Of a stretch of DNA of 64,000 bases, positions 37,493 to 50,100 are shown in pieces. The stretch is from assembly GCA_022578605.1 (NCBI GenBank), contig MU394114.1, forward strand, positions 183,459-247,458, given 5' to 3'. How positions within the stretch are numbered: position 1 is the first letter of the stretch; each line of letters starts with the position of its first letter. Source of the stretch: Camillea tinctor. Taxonomy: Eukaryota > Ascomycota > Sordariomycetes > Xylariales > Xylariaceae. Made by a program: the position numbers and the translations under genes. The notes beneath the pieces are model-generated. The model was not told the origin of the DNA and did not search any database. It worked only from the letters and a program-made list of their open reading frames with translations.

Positions 37493-39044
37493 TTAATAAT
37501 GATAATAATAATGATATATTTTACGTTTAAAGCAGGCAATAAAACTAATTAACTAACTAGTTATTTATAACTTTTAAAGTAAAAAGGTTATTTTTTGTAT
37601 TTGCGTGTTAAAAATAATATAAAGGAAATTTTTTTGCTTTTTATATTTTTTTCCAAGAACTATAAAGCATTACTTTTTATTTACTTAAGCAAAGCTATAA
37701 TTCTTTATAACGTTAATTATTTTACCGTAATTAGCCTTTATAGGCCTTATTAAAAGTTATACTATATTTTTTGTTTTTTATATAAGCTAGCCCGTGCAAA
37801 AAAGGTTATAAAGTTAATATAGCCCTTATAGCTAATAAAATAACAAAACTTACGTTTTAAGCAAACTTTAAGTTTTTATATTATGTATTAAGTATGCTAA
37901 CATTTAATAATATAATTAAAGTTTTATTTTTAGCTATATTAATATATATAATAGTTAATTGCTTTAAAATAATTAAAGCGTTAATAATAGTTTATAAAAT
38001 TACCATAATTTATTTATTTAATAAAAAACTAGTATAAAGTTTAATAATTAAGCATAAGCTTTTTAAAAAAAATGTAAGTAATTTTTACTTTTTATATAAA
38101 TAAAAAATATTTTATATTTATTACTTAATAAAAATATTATATTTTTTAAGCTTATTAATATATTAAGTATAAATTAAAGTAAAAAGTTTAAAAAAGATAA
38201 AAAAAAGCAATTAAAGCTAATACTTATTTTAGCTTATTAATTTACTTTTTTATTTTTAAAAATATTTTCGTGTTTAAAAAACTATTAAATAATATAAATA
38301 AAAAAGCAAATGTAGTTAATTATTTTTTATAAAAATAACAAAATTAACTTAAAAATATAACTTTTTATTACTTTAATATATTATAAACTTTTAATTAATA
38401 TAAGTATAAATATAAAAAAATTATTATATTTATTATTTATAACTTTATTTTTTTTTAAAATTATTTTTAAAGTTTATTTTTATTATTAAAAATATTAAAA
38501 ATTTAATGCTTTAAATTAAACTAAATACTTATTATATATTTACTTAAAAAATACTTTTAATAATAAAATATTTAATTTTTTATAAAGCATTAATATATTA
38601 ATTATTTTTTATATTAATAATATTGCTTTAATTGCTATTTTAAATAATTTATTAAAAATTGCTGATTAAGCTTTATAGTTAATACGTACTATTTTGCTTT
38701 TTAAAATATTTTATTATATATATTATTATTAATATTACATAGACTTTAATTTTTTTAATTACTTTATTAAAATATTTAATATAATTAGCTACTTAAAGTA
38801 CTTTAATTTTTTATATTATAATATAGTTTTTAAAGTATAGCTTAAAATTAAAATATATTTTAAGCTATTTTATTGCTTTTTTTAAAAATTATATAATAAA
38901 ATTTTTAATTTATATTAGTTTTTTTTATACTATGCTTTTTATAAAAATATTTAAGCTTATATTTAGCAAAATTAAAAAAAGCATTATGCTTTTTTTATTT
39001 TAAAATAAATTTAACGTTTTTTTAATTATTTTGTAATTTTAAAT
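37493..39044 (-). mobile_element. LINE-like element copy, 5'-truncated (reverse)
   Basis: Reverse-oriented. The 3' tail (AATAATGATAATAATAATGA region, complement of an (ATC/ATT)n tail) is at about 37493-37515. It is followed by the reverse complement of the shared 3' end, in the subtype with GTTAGTTAGTTAG repeats, then of the 3' third of the long element seen at 47.2-54.1 kb. The copy ends at about 39.04 kb, equivalent to about 52.2 kb in the long copy, so it is 5'-truncated as LINE copies often are. Confidence 0.65.
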
Positions 39045-42000
39045 AATGATAATAATGATAATAATATATTTAATATTTAGTGCAAAAGCTAAAGCTAAAC
39101 TAACTACTGTAATACCTAGTTATACTTTAAGCTTATATAAACTATAAAACGGCTAAAGTAAAAAGATTATTTCTCGTACTTGCGTGTTAAAATGAATAAA
39201 AAAAATCCTTTTACCTTTTCTTTTTTAAAAACTATAGTTATGCCTTTTATTTAAGCCATACCATCTAGCCACTACTTCGTAACCACCCCTACTTTGGAGA
39301 CACTAAACCCCACCAAAATTTCAAAAATGCTATATTTTAAAATTAATGTAATTAATTTAAATAAATAGTTATTAAAAAGTTTTTAAAAGTTATATATATT
39401 TTATTGTTTATTTATTTAAATAAAAAATAATAAAAAATTATATTATGTATAAATATTTTTAATATTTTAAAGTATAAATATATAATAAAATTAAAAATAA
39501 AAATTTCCACATAAAAACGCACCTACTTTTAAAAGTGGATTAATTTTTATATAATAAAAATAGTTTTATTTTTTACATTTTAAATATAGCATATTTTAAA
39601 TATATATATATATTGTTTTAAAGTTTAAAATATAAAGTATTTAATAAATTTTATTACGTAATTTTACCATTTTTTATTAAATTAATATTTTTAATTTATA
39701 TTATATTACTTTAAAATTTATAATTAATATATATAATTAAATAAAAATAATAAAAATAATAAAAATATATATTAATATTAATTAAATATTTTATATTTTA
39801 ACTTTTTTTTAATAATATATAACTTTTCATAATATATATTATATTAAAATTATAAAAATTAAAATTAAAATATAAAAAACTACGGTTTTTAATACTTAAT
39901 ATAAAGTTATTACGTAATAATAAAAATTATAAATTATATATATATTAAATTTATAATAATAGAAGTTTATAAAAGTTAAAAAAGTAAATTAATAGCCATT
40001 TATTTAAATTAAATACAATAATTTTAAAATATAGCATTTTTGAAATTTTAGTAGGGTTTAGTGTCTCCAAAGTAGGGGTGGTTACGAAGTAGTGGCTAGA
40101 TGGTATTTTTATTTCTTTGCAACGTTAATTACTTTACTGTAGCTAACCCTCGTAAGCTTTATTAGTTAATTACATTATAGTTCTTATTTTTTATATAAGC
40201 TAACTTATAAAAAAAAGGTTGCAAAGTTAATGTAGCTTTTATAGCTAACTAAATAACGAAATTTACGTTTTAAGTAAATTTTAAGTTTTTATATTATATA
40301 TTAAATATATTAACATTTTATAATATAGTTAAAGTTTTATTTTTAATTATATTAATATATATAGCAATTAATTATTTTAAAGTAATTAAAGCATTAATAA
40401 TAATTTATAAAGTTATTATAGCTTATTTATTTAATTAAAAATTAATATAAAATTTTACAATTAAATATAAGCTTTTTAAAAATAAAAATTATAAGTAACT
40501 TTTATTTTTTATATAAATAAAAAATATTTTATATTTACTATTTAATAAACATATTATATTTTTTAAGTTTATTAATACGTTAAATATAAGTTAAAATAAA
40601 AAGTTTAAAAAAGTTAAAAAAAAAGTAATTAAAATAATTAAAACTAGCGCTTTTTTTAACTTATTAATTTGCTTTTTTATTTTTAAAAATGTTTTTATAT
40701 TTAAAAAACTATTAAATAATATAAATAAAAAAGCAAATGTAGTTAATTATTTTTATAAAAATAATAAAATTAATTTAAAAGTTATTAAAAAATAGCTAAA
40801 AAGTTTTTAAATTATTATTATATTATTTAAATATAAATAAAAATTAATAAAAATAAAAGTTATATTATGTTATTTTATTTTAATTTATTTTATAGCTTTT
40901 TGCGTAATAATTACTTTTATATTAAAAATTTCTATTTAATTAAAAAGTTTATAAAAAAAATGTAATTTTTTATTGCTTTAATATATTATAAACTTTTAAT
41001 TAATATAAGTATTTAAAGTTTTAAATTTATTTAAATAAAAAATTAAATTAATATTTATAATTTGAAATTTTTACTGCTTTTTTTATAAAAAAAAAGTTTT
41101 AAATTAACATTTATTAAAAAAATTTAAGTATAAATATAAATATAAAAAAATTAATATATTTATTATTTATACCTTTATTTTTTTTAAGTTATTTTTAAAA
41201 TTTGCTTTTATTATTAAAAAGTATTAAAAGTTTAATATTTTAAATTAAATTAAATATTTATTATATATTTGTTTAAAAAGTATTTTTAATAATAAAATAC
41301 TTAATTTTTTATAAAATATTAATATATTAATTATTTTTTATATTAATAACATTATTTTAACTATTATTTTAAAAAGTTTATTAAAAATAGTTAATTAAGC
41401 TTTATAATTAATGCGTATTATTTTGCTTTTAAAAATATTTTATTAATAATATTTAAATTATTATGTTTTTATTATATATATTATTATTAATATTGTGCAT
41501 ATTTTAGCTATTTTAGCTATTTTATTAAAATGTTTAATATAATTAGCTATTTAAAATGCTTTAATTTTTTATATTGTAAAATAATTTTTAAAACATAATT
41601 TAAAGTTAAAATATACTTTAAGCTATTTAATTGCTTTTTTTAAAAGTTATATAATAAAGTTTTTAATTTATATTAGTTTTTTTTTATATTATATTTTTTA
41701 TAAAAATGTTTAAGTTTATATTTAATAAAATTAAAAAAAAAGCATTATACTTTTTTTATTTTAAAATAAACTTAACATTTTTTTTTAATTATTTTGTAGT
41801 TTTTTAAGTTAACTTTTTTATTTTAAAAATAGCAATATTATATATATAGCTAAACTTTATGTTAAGTGCGCTTTTTTAAAAAATTGGTTTAATATATAAT
41901 ATAAATAAAATAAGTAAAATTAAAATTTTTTATAATACTTTGCAAAAAAGTAAAGTAAGTGCAATTATAATATTTTTTATGCAAATTATTGCTTTTTTAT

Positions 42001-42150
42001 TTGTTATATAAAATTTAATTTATTTAATTAAGCTATTTAACTATTTTTATTTTTATAAATATAAAATAAGTTTTTTTTTTAAAAAACTACATTAAATGTT
42101 TTAAATATATTTATTATTAAAAGTAATGCTTTTTTTTTATTAAGCGCTTT
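39043..42150 (-). mobile_element. LINE-like element copy, 5'-truncated, split by a MITE (reverse)
   Basis: The 3' tail is at about 39043-39068; the body matches the reverse complement of the forward copy from its 3' end back to about 51.85 kb. It is interrupted by the TIR element at 39261-40103 and truncated at about 42150. It abuts the previous and the next element without unique sequence between. Confidence 0.65.
39261..40103. mobile_element. MITE-like element with long TIRs and TA target duplication
   Basis: 843 bp. Ends CCATCTAGCCACTACTTCGT at the left and its reverse complement at the right (ending GAAGTAGTGGCTAGATGG). The inverted repeat continues through CCACCCCTACTTTGGAGACA and, with RIP-type mismatches, for roughly 150 bp or more. 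It is flanked by TA on both sides (39259-39260 and 40104-40105), the Tc1/mariner target. No coding capacity. The outer about 60 bp of each TIR is not RIP-mutated while the interior is extremely AT-rich. Confidence 0.85.
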
Positions 42151-42318
42151 AATAATGATAATAATAATGATAATATATTTAACGTCCAGTGCAAGAGCTT
42201 ATAGCTAAACTATTTACTATGGTATTTAGTTACACTTTAAGCCTATATAAACTATAAAACAGCTGAAGTGAAGGGTTTATGCCTTCGTACTTGCGTGTTA
42301 AAAATTACATAAGAAATC
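42151..42318 (-). mobile_element. 3' end fragment of SINE/LINE (reverse)
   Basis: Reverse complement of the last about 165 bp shared by SINE and LINE: triplet tail, then TTAACGTCCAGTGC, then TACTTGCGTGTTAAAAATTA and CATAAGAAATC. It corresponds to a severely 5'-truncated copy of the SINE subtype ending GCACTGGACG. Confidence 0.7.
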
Positions 42319-45283
42319 TTAATAGTTGCATAACAAGGATAAGAAGTTACTATATACTTCGCACATAAATAAATTGCGCTTTTTTGCATAACTTTAGTTA
42401 GATAGTTCTTTTTTAAACACGAATATATAACCGTTTTTTATATTTATTATTATTATTTTTATTTTTTTTAATACGTATATTTATTAACATTAATTAATAT
42501 TGTTAAATATATAGCAACATAGATTTGTAAGGTAAAAGTCTTTTTTAAATATTTTATATTTTTATTTAAAAGCATAGCGATTTAAAGTAAATATAAGAAA
42601 TTATTGTTAGTATTTTGTATTTTTATTTAAAAGCATAGCGAGATAAAATACGGCAGTAGCGACATTAGCATTTTTTTTTATGTTAAATAAATAAGTTTTT
42701 TAAATATTTCGTTTTGTAACGTATAATTTATTTTTTTTTTTTTAAAAAAATAACAATTTATATTATTTTTGTTTTTAGCATTATTACTATTTATAATGTT
42801 AAGTAACAGTTAATTAAGTTTTTTAACTTAAAAAACTTAGTAATAATAATAGTAGTTTTAAAAAAAATAATAAAAAATTATTGAAGATAATAATGTAGTA
42901 GCTTTAAAAAATTTGAACTAATTACAAAAATTTATAATATTATTATTTGTAGTAAATCGAAGCGTTTTTTAAGCTTTTAACTTTTAAGTATTAAAATAAA
43001 AAACTTTTAACTATGTAATTAGTACTTTATAATAAAAAGCAACGTAAGCGCTAATTTTTATATAAAATATTAAAAATAACGACTTTTATTTAATAGCTTT
43101 TATACTTAAAAAAACGTTAATAAAATATTAAGAACGCTTTAAAAAAATTTAAATAAGAAAACTTTAAGTAAATACTATAGTAATTTTAGTTTGCACTTTA
43201 TACGGCTATAATAAAATAAAGTATTTACGTTAGTAAAGTTAACGGTAATTACGTAGTATATTTTAACATATTAATAAAATAAAAAATTTTATTAATATTA
43301 TTTTGGTATAAAGAAAACTTATATGAGGCTAAAAGAAAATAGCTTTATTAATTAGTATAAAAATAATTGTTTTTAAGTTTTATAAAGGAGAGAAAAAATA
43401 GCTTTGCGATTTTTTTTTTTAACTTTAATAAACGATAAGTTTTAACTTAAGAACTTTAATATATAATTTTAAATTAACGTTTTAGATTTTATGGAAATAA
43501 TTATGTTAAATTATTTATTATTAATAAAAAGATAAAATTATAACTTTAAAATAATTAATTTATTAATAGTAATTTTTTTACTTAATTTTTAATATTAAGT
43601 GTAATGGACTTTAAAACTATTAAATAGTTGCATTATTTGTAACTTTTTTATAATGCATATAGTAATATTACTTATGCTATTAAACTTTTTAACTTTGTTA
43701 TTTAAGCATATTTTTTTTTTTTTTTTTTTTTTTACTTTTTTAAATAATTATAAAGCTAAGTAATATAGCTTATGCGAGGTATTTTTTACATTAAGGGAAT
43801 TTTAATACGAGTAATAACTTTTTTTTTTTTTTTTTTTTTAAAATATATTAAAAAATATACTTTTAGGTACAATTTCGTTTATAATACTAAGGTGTTATGT
43901 TAGCAAACTGCGCTTTTTTAATATTTTTTTTTTGTATTTGCACTTTATTAAACTTTAATATATTTATAATTATATTTATTTATAAGGAGTAATTAAGGCT
44001 AAAAAAGCGTTGTATTTTTAAGTGTATAGTTATTATACTTATATGTTTTTTTAAAATAAAGATATTTTTAAGGTTTTTTATATTAACTACTTTTTTTAAG
44101 CTATTTAAATAAAAAGCAAAGGCTTGCATAAAACTTTAAAAGTTATAGTTTTTTTTTTTAACAGGTTAACTATTTATTTTTAAAAGTAATAAATATAAGT
44201 AAGCATATATATTAATTAAAAATTAAAAAAAGCAATTTTATTATATAATTTTTTTAAAAAAGGTTGCAAATAATATATGTTTTTTTACAATTATTAAGCA
44301 ATTTAAAAAAGCATAAAATAAAGAAAATAACTATATAAAAAAAGTATACGATATTTTTAAAAATAAGTTTAAGTTTTTTTTAAATATGTGCTATATAATT
44401 AAAATTTAATAAAGCTAATTTTATGCCGTATTTTTAATAATTTTAACGAGTTAAGCAGTAATATATTTTTTTTATAATATATTAAAATATTAGTGTTTTA
44501 TTAATATATACTTTATAATAAAACGCTATTTTAATATAAAATAAAATAAGGTTTAATATTATTATAATTAAATAGCAATTATATTTTTTAGCCTAAAAGC
44601 GAAAAAGTTAATAAAAGTAAGACCGATTTAAAAGTATTTTAAATTATATTAAATAAATTATTTTTTTATTAAAAGGTATTAAAGTTAAAGTTTTAAAGGA
44701 AGCAATAGTTAATTGTAACTATGTATTAAGCATGTTGTAATGTTTTTTAATTATAACATGCACTTTTTAAGTTAATATATTGGTTTAAAAATTTAATTAG
44801 TAAGCTTTAAGCATTTATTAGCATTTATAAAAACATTAAAGGTGCTTATTAATATTTTATAATTAAAAAAAGCGATAGTAATAATAACGATAAAATTTAT
44901 TAATTTTATGTCGACTATAAGTACTATTATAATAATAAAAGCAGTAAGTATTACTTTAAATAATAAATAAAGATATAAAAGTGCAAATGTTAAGTATGTA
45001 AAAAAAAAGTGTTAATTAATTAAGCATTTTAAGTAAAAATAAAAAAATACAAAATTATAATAAAGAGATTAAAAAAAGCAAAGCAAAAAAAATTACGTAA
45101 TATTTTTAGCAAACTACGAAGAAATTAAAAAGCAACTTTAAAATTAAAAATTAAAAAATAAGATATATATAAACAAAATGTATAAAAAAACAAATAATAT
45201 ATAATAGTAGCTTATTTATATAATTAAGTATTTTAATATTAAGTTAAATTAATTTATTAAGTAATAAACTTAACAACTAATAC
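42319..45283 (+). pseudogene. Ty1/copia-like retrotransposon, 5' part and gag remnant
   Basis: RIP-destroyed, forward. Near 44.97-45.06 kb the + strand reads RYK...KKKC*LIKHFK. This aligns with the fungal copia gag zinc-knuckle segment ending K-G-C-W-S-T-K-H-S-K if TAA comes from TGG, TTA from TCA, ATT from ACT and TTT from TCT. FLANYEE follows in register. The first 0.6 kb (42.3-42.9) may be LTR/leader; it contains a local repeat of a TTATTTAAAAGCATAGCGA unit at 42.55-42.65 kb. No ORF survives. It continues beyond the SINE at 45284-46055. Confidence 0.6.
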
Positions 45284-46055
45284 AGCCACATAGCACAGTG
45301 GTTAAGCGCTTAGCAAGCATTAATATAAAATACTAATGTAATAAGTTTGAATTTTATTGTGGTTTAATTAACTATTTCTTTTTTTAAAGTATACACACTT
45401 TTTATTAGCTATTTATAGCTAATAAAAGCACTATTAGCGAAACTTTTTGCTAAGCATTTACATTATTATTGCTAGCTAATTGTTAGCATATATATATACC
45501 TTGTTAACATTTTAAAGTAATACTGTAAATAAACTAAAAAGCATTAACTAAATAAAAATGCTAATAACTAAAATATTTATTGCTAATAGCTTTATTAATA
45601 AAGTAACTATTGCTAATATCTCTTTTTTTACAAAGTAGCTTTTTATAAAGTAGCTCCTTATAAGGTGCTGTCGCCGACCCACATACCTCTCTATTGCCAA
45701 CACCTCCTTATTCAATAAAATAGCTATCGTCGACCTACATACCCCCCATCGCCAACCCCACCATCGCTAACACCCCCTTACAAAGTAGCCTTTTATAAAG
45801 TAGCTTTTTATAAGGTACTATTACTAATTAACCTGCTAGTAAAGCTTTAAAAAAAACTAATTAATAGTAAAACGCTAATAGCGCAAAGGATTTTTTATGT
45901 AAATTTTAACACGTAAATATAAAAGTTTTTAAACTTTTTACTTTAGCTATTTTATAGTTTATATAGGCTTAAGGTGTAATTAGGTACTATAGTAATTAGT
46001 TTAGCTTTAAGCTTTTATACTAGACGTTAAATATATTATTATTATCATTATTATT
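45284..46055 (+). mobile_element. SINE copy S1, RIP-mutated
   Basis: 772 bp, from AGCCACATAGCACAGTGG to an (ATT)n-type tail. Target-site duplication AACAACTAATAC at 45272-45283 and 46056-46067. It is inserted in the copia remnant, between gag and protease, and is heavily RIP-mutated. Confidence 0.85.
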
Positions 46056-46450
46056 AACAACTAATACTTTTAATATTAATATTACTTTTATTTTTAATTA
46101 ATACGCAAAAATTATATTTTAAAGCATTATGTTTAATATAAAGGCAATAAAGGTATTTATAGTTAAAAAAAAGCAATATTAAGCTTTATAAATAAGCATT
46201 TTAATAAATATTTAAAAATAAATAATAACTATATAAGTAAAGTAAATATTTATTTTAAAGATAAAAAACTAATAAAGTTGTTAGGCATAGTAACGGTAAA
46301 TACTTTATTTAACTATATAGACTTTTACGTTATAAAAATAAATATGCTATTTTTATTGTGCTTTAAAAACATAAATTGCTTAAAAGTATATTTTAATAAT
46401 GTTATTAATTAGCTAATATATAAAAATAAGGTAATTATAAGTGTTGTTTT
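46056..46450 (+). pseudogene. Ty1/copia-like retrotransposon, protease-region remnant
   Basis: Continuation of the copia remnant. The + strand translates as INIYFKDKKLIKLLGIVT followed by VNTLF.YIDFYVIKIN, MLFLLCFKNINCLKVYFNN and a run ending KVIISVV. This resembles the region after the fungal copia protease active site (FLLCLQDMDRLGVYFDN-type). Protein continuity across the SINE insertions supports the nested model. Confidence 0.6.
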
Positions 46451-47163
46451 GCTTACATAGCGCAGTAGTTAAGCGTTTAGCAAACATTAATATAAAATAC
46501 TAATATAATAAGTTTAAATCTTATTGTGGTTTAACTAATTATTCTTTTTTTTAAAGCACAACACTTTTTATTAACTATTTTATAGCTAATAAAAGCACTA
46601 TTGGCAAAACTTTTTGCCAAGTACCTATATCATTGCCGGCTAATTACTAGCATATATACATATTTTGCTAACATTTTAAAATAGCACTATAAATAAACTA
46701 AAAAGCATTAATTAAATAAAAATGCTAATAACTAAAATTTTTACTACTAACAGCTTTACTAATAAAGTAACTGTTGCTAATAACCTTATTATCGCTAACA
46801 CCCCTTTTTTTACAAAGTAACCTTTTATAAAGTAGCTTTTTATAAGGTGCTGTTGCCGATCTATATACTTTCTTATTGCTAACACCTCCTTATTTAATAA
46901 AGTAGCTATTATTAACTTACATACTTATCGCTAACCTTACTATTGCTAACACCTCTTTTTTTTATAAAGTAGCTTCTTATAAAATAACTTTTTATAAGGT
47001 ATTATTGCTAACTTATACACTTTTTATCGCTAATACCTCCTTAAAACTAATAAAGTAATTATTGCTAACTTACCTACCATTGCTAACCCCACTATCGCTA
47101 ACACCTCCTATAAAATAGCCCCTTATAAAGTAACTATTACTAACCAACCTACTAGCAAAGCTT

Positions 47164-50100
47164 CATCCACTCTCCCTCCTACAACTTTTTCTCAACCTTT
47201 GCCAAGACTTTTACACCACACAAACTTACAGCATCGTAAGCCTCACCCTCCTTTCGCTTTTAAATTAAGCAACCTTCCTTCTTTAAAAAAAGATAAAAAC
47301 ACTAGCTTTTTTATTAAACATAAAAATGCCAAATTTTTTATTTTTATTTTAATACCTTTTTTTTTAAGTTTAAAATAATTAAAAAAATAACTTATTACTT
47401 TACTAACTACTTTTTTAAACTTAAAATAAAAAATAGCTACTGTTTTTTTTTAACTTTTTATAAAAATTAAAGCTAAAATAAAAAATAACTTTTTTATATT
47501 TAAAAAGCGCTAAATAACGCAAATAAAAAATTACAAACTTATTTCATTTAAATTTACAAAAAATTTAATAATTTTTATTTTAATTTTACTAAAAGCAATT
47601 AAAAAAAAATAAAAGTAAATATTAAAGTTAAGTTTAATATATTTATTAACTTTTTATTTTATTTAAATATAGTATTTAAAAAATATATAAAAAACTTTTT
47701 AAAAAAATAAGCTAACGTAGCTTTTTTTAAATTTAAAATATTGTTATTAAATTAATAATTGCTATTATATTAAACTAATTTTTAATTAATAGTAAAAAAA
47801 AAGCAAAGTATATAATTAACTTTAAAAAAAATATTTAATTTAGCTTTTTTTGCTTAGCTTTACTTATTTTTTTAAAGTTAAGCGTTATAACTTTTGCGCT
47901 TTTTAATAAAAAACAAAAAAAAAGCTTTGCTTTTTTATTTATATACAATAATAATAATAATAATTAATGCTAATATTAACTTTAATTTTAACTTTAATAT
48001 TAATATTTAAAAATAAAATATAATGCAAAATAAAAAAAATAAACCTATAGCAATAAAAAATAATAACTTACACTTTAAAAATAAAAAGCTTTTTATTAAG
48101 CTATTAATTAAATATGCTTAAAATAACTTGCATTTAGCTAATTTTTAAGTAGCTTTAATTAATGCTATATTTTTAAACTATAATAATGTAATAAATATAT
48201 AAAAAATAAAAATAAATTAAGCTTTTTACGTTAAAAATAAAAAAGTTAAAAAAAACATTATATATAAAGTAATTAAAGCTGGTTTTTAATTAAATAAAGC
48301 AATAAATTAAGCATTTTATATAATTTTAAAAATATTTAAAACTTTATAAACAAATTAAAATTAAAAAGCAATAAATGCTTTTTTACATTAAAAAATCGTT
48401 ATATAAATTAACAAAAAACTAAAAATAGCTTATAAATTAAATTAGTATTAAAAGCTTTTATTTAAAGCTAAATTATTGCGTTTGGACGATTAATAAAAGT
48501 AAACTTTTATATTTTTAACTTTAAATTAGTTTTTTTAATAAAAAAAAAAGCTAAATTTTGCAGTATTAAAAGTATTTAAATTTTTATAACTTTAAAAACT
48601 ATAACTATAACTTTTACTATTATAATTATAAAAAAGAAATATAACAATTATTAGCTTTTTATAAAATGCTTTAATTATAAAAAACTTTATGCTTTTTTAA
48701 TAGCAGCTTATTTAGCTAAATTAATTAAAAAAAATAAAGCTATTATTTAACATATAAAGCAATAATTAACATAAATTTAATTATTTAGCAAATAATAATA
48801 TTAAGCTATAATAAAGCCGATTATTAATAGCAATAAAAAAAAAAAGCGTTACTTTTAAAGCTTACAATATAAACTTAACTTTAAAAATAAAAATAAAAAA
48901 AATAACTGCTTTTACTTTTGTTTTAAAAACAGTAAAACTAAAATTAATAAGAGCGTTAAACTTAAAACTTACCTTTATAAAAAAGCTAAAAAAAAAACAA
49001 TATAATAATAATATAGTAAACAACTTTTTTTTAAAAAAAAAAGGCTTAAAAGCAATAAAAAAACCTTATAAATAAAAAACAATAAAATTAAAACTTTAAA
49101 AAGTTTAAAACTTTTTAAAGCTAAGTAATATTTATAAAAAATAAAAAAAAAATTTTTTATAGCATATATAAACAAGTTAAAAAAACTAATACTTTAAAAA
49201 AAAAATATAAAAAAAATAAACTTAAAATAGCAATAAGTAATACTTTAATGCGCTTTTAAGCTTATTTTATTTTAATATAGTTTTTATAAATATAGCTTTT
49301 TTTTTAAAATAATAAAACTGCTATAATAACTATTAAGCTTTAACTTAATTAACTTTAAATAGTAATAATAGCGCTATAAAAACTTAATAGCTTAAATAAA
49401 CATTAAAAAAAAAAAATAATTGCGCTTTTTTTAAGCTAACGTTAGCCACATGGCGCAGTGGTTAAGCGTCTGGCAGGCATTAGTGTGGAAACTAATGTAA
49501 TGAGTTCGAATCCCATTGTGGTCCAACTAACCATCCCTTTTTCCAGGGCACACACACTTTTTATTGGCTGTTTATGGCCAATAAAAGCACTATTGGCGAA
49601 ACTTTTCGCCGAGCACCCACATCATTGCCGGCTAATTGCCGGCATACACACATACTCCGCCAACATCCCAGAGTAGCACTGCAAATGGAGCTGCTAAGCA
49701 TTAGCCAAATGGAAAATGTCAGCGACCGAAATATCCACTGCCGACAGCCCCACTAACAGGGTATCTATCGCCAACAACCCCACTATCGCTGACACCCCCC
49801 CACAGGGTAGCCCCCTATAGGGTGGCTGTCACCGACCAACCTCACCATCGCCAACACCTCCCTATCCAATAGGGTAGCTGTTGCCGACCCACATACCCAT
49901 CGCCAACCCCACCATCGCTGACACCCCCCACAGGGTAGCCCCCTATAGGGTGGCTGTCACCGACCAACCCACTGGCAAGGCCTTGGAGAAGGCTAGCCAC
50001 GGTAAGGCGCCATTACTGGCGCGGAGGATTTCTTATGTAAATTTTCAACACGCTGGTACGGGGGTATAAGCCCCTCACTCTAGCCGTCCCATAGTCTATA

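Noticed and set aside
48975..49175. Minus-strand 66-codon frame in the long element
   Set aside because: Almost only Phe, Leu, Lys and Tyr; a by-product of A/T saturation.
49458..50069. Open frames of 60-72 codons inside SINE S3
   Set aside because: They begin within the tRNA-like A box and follow the Pol III head and hairpins; the frames are not kept in S6 or S7, so they are not genes.
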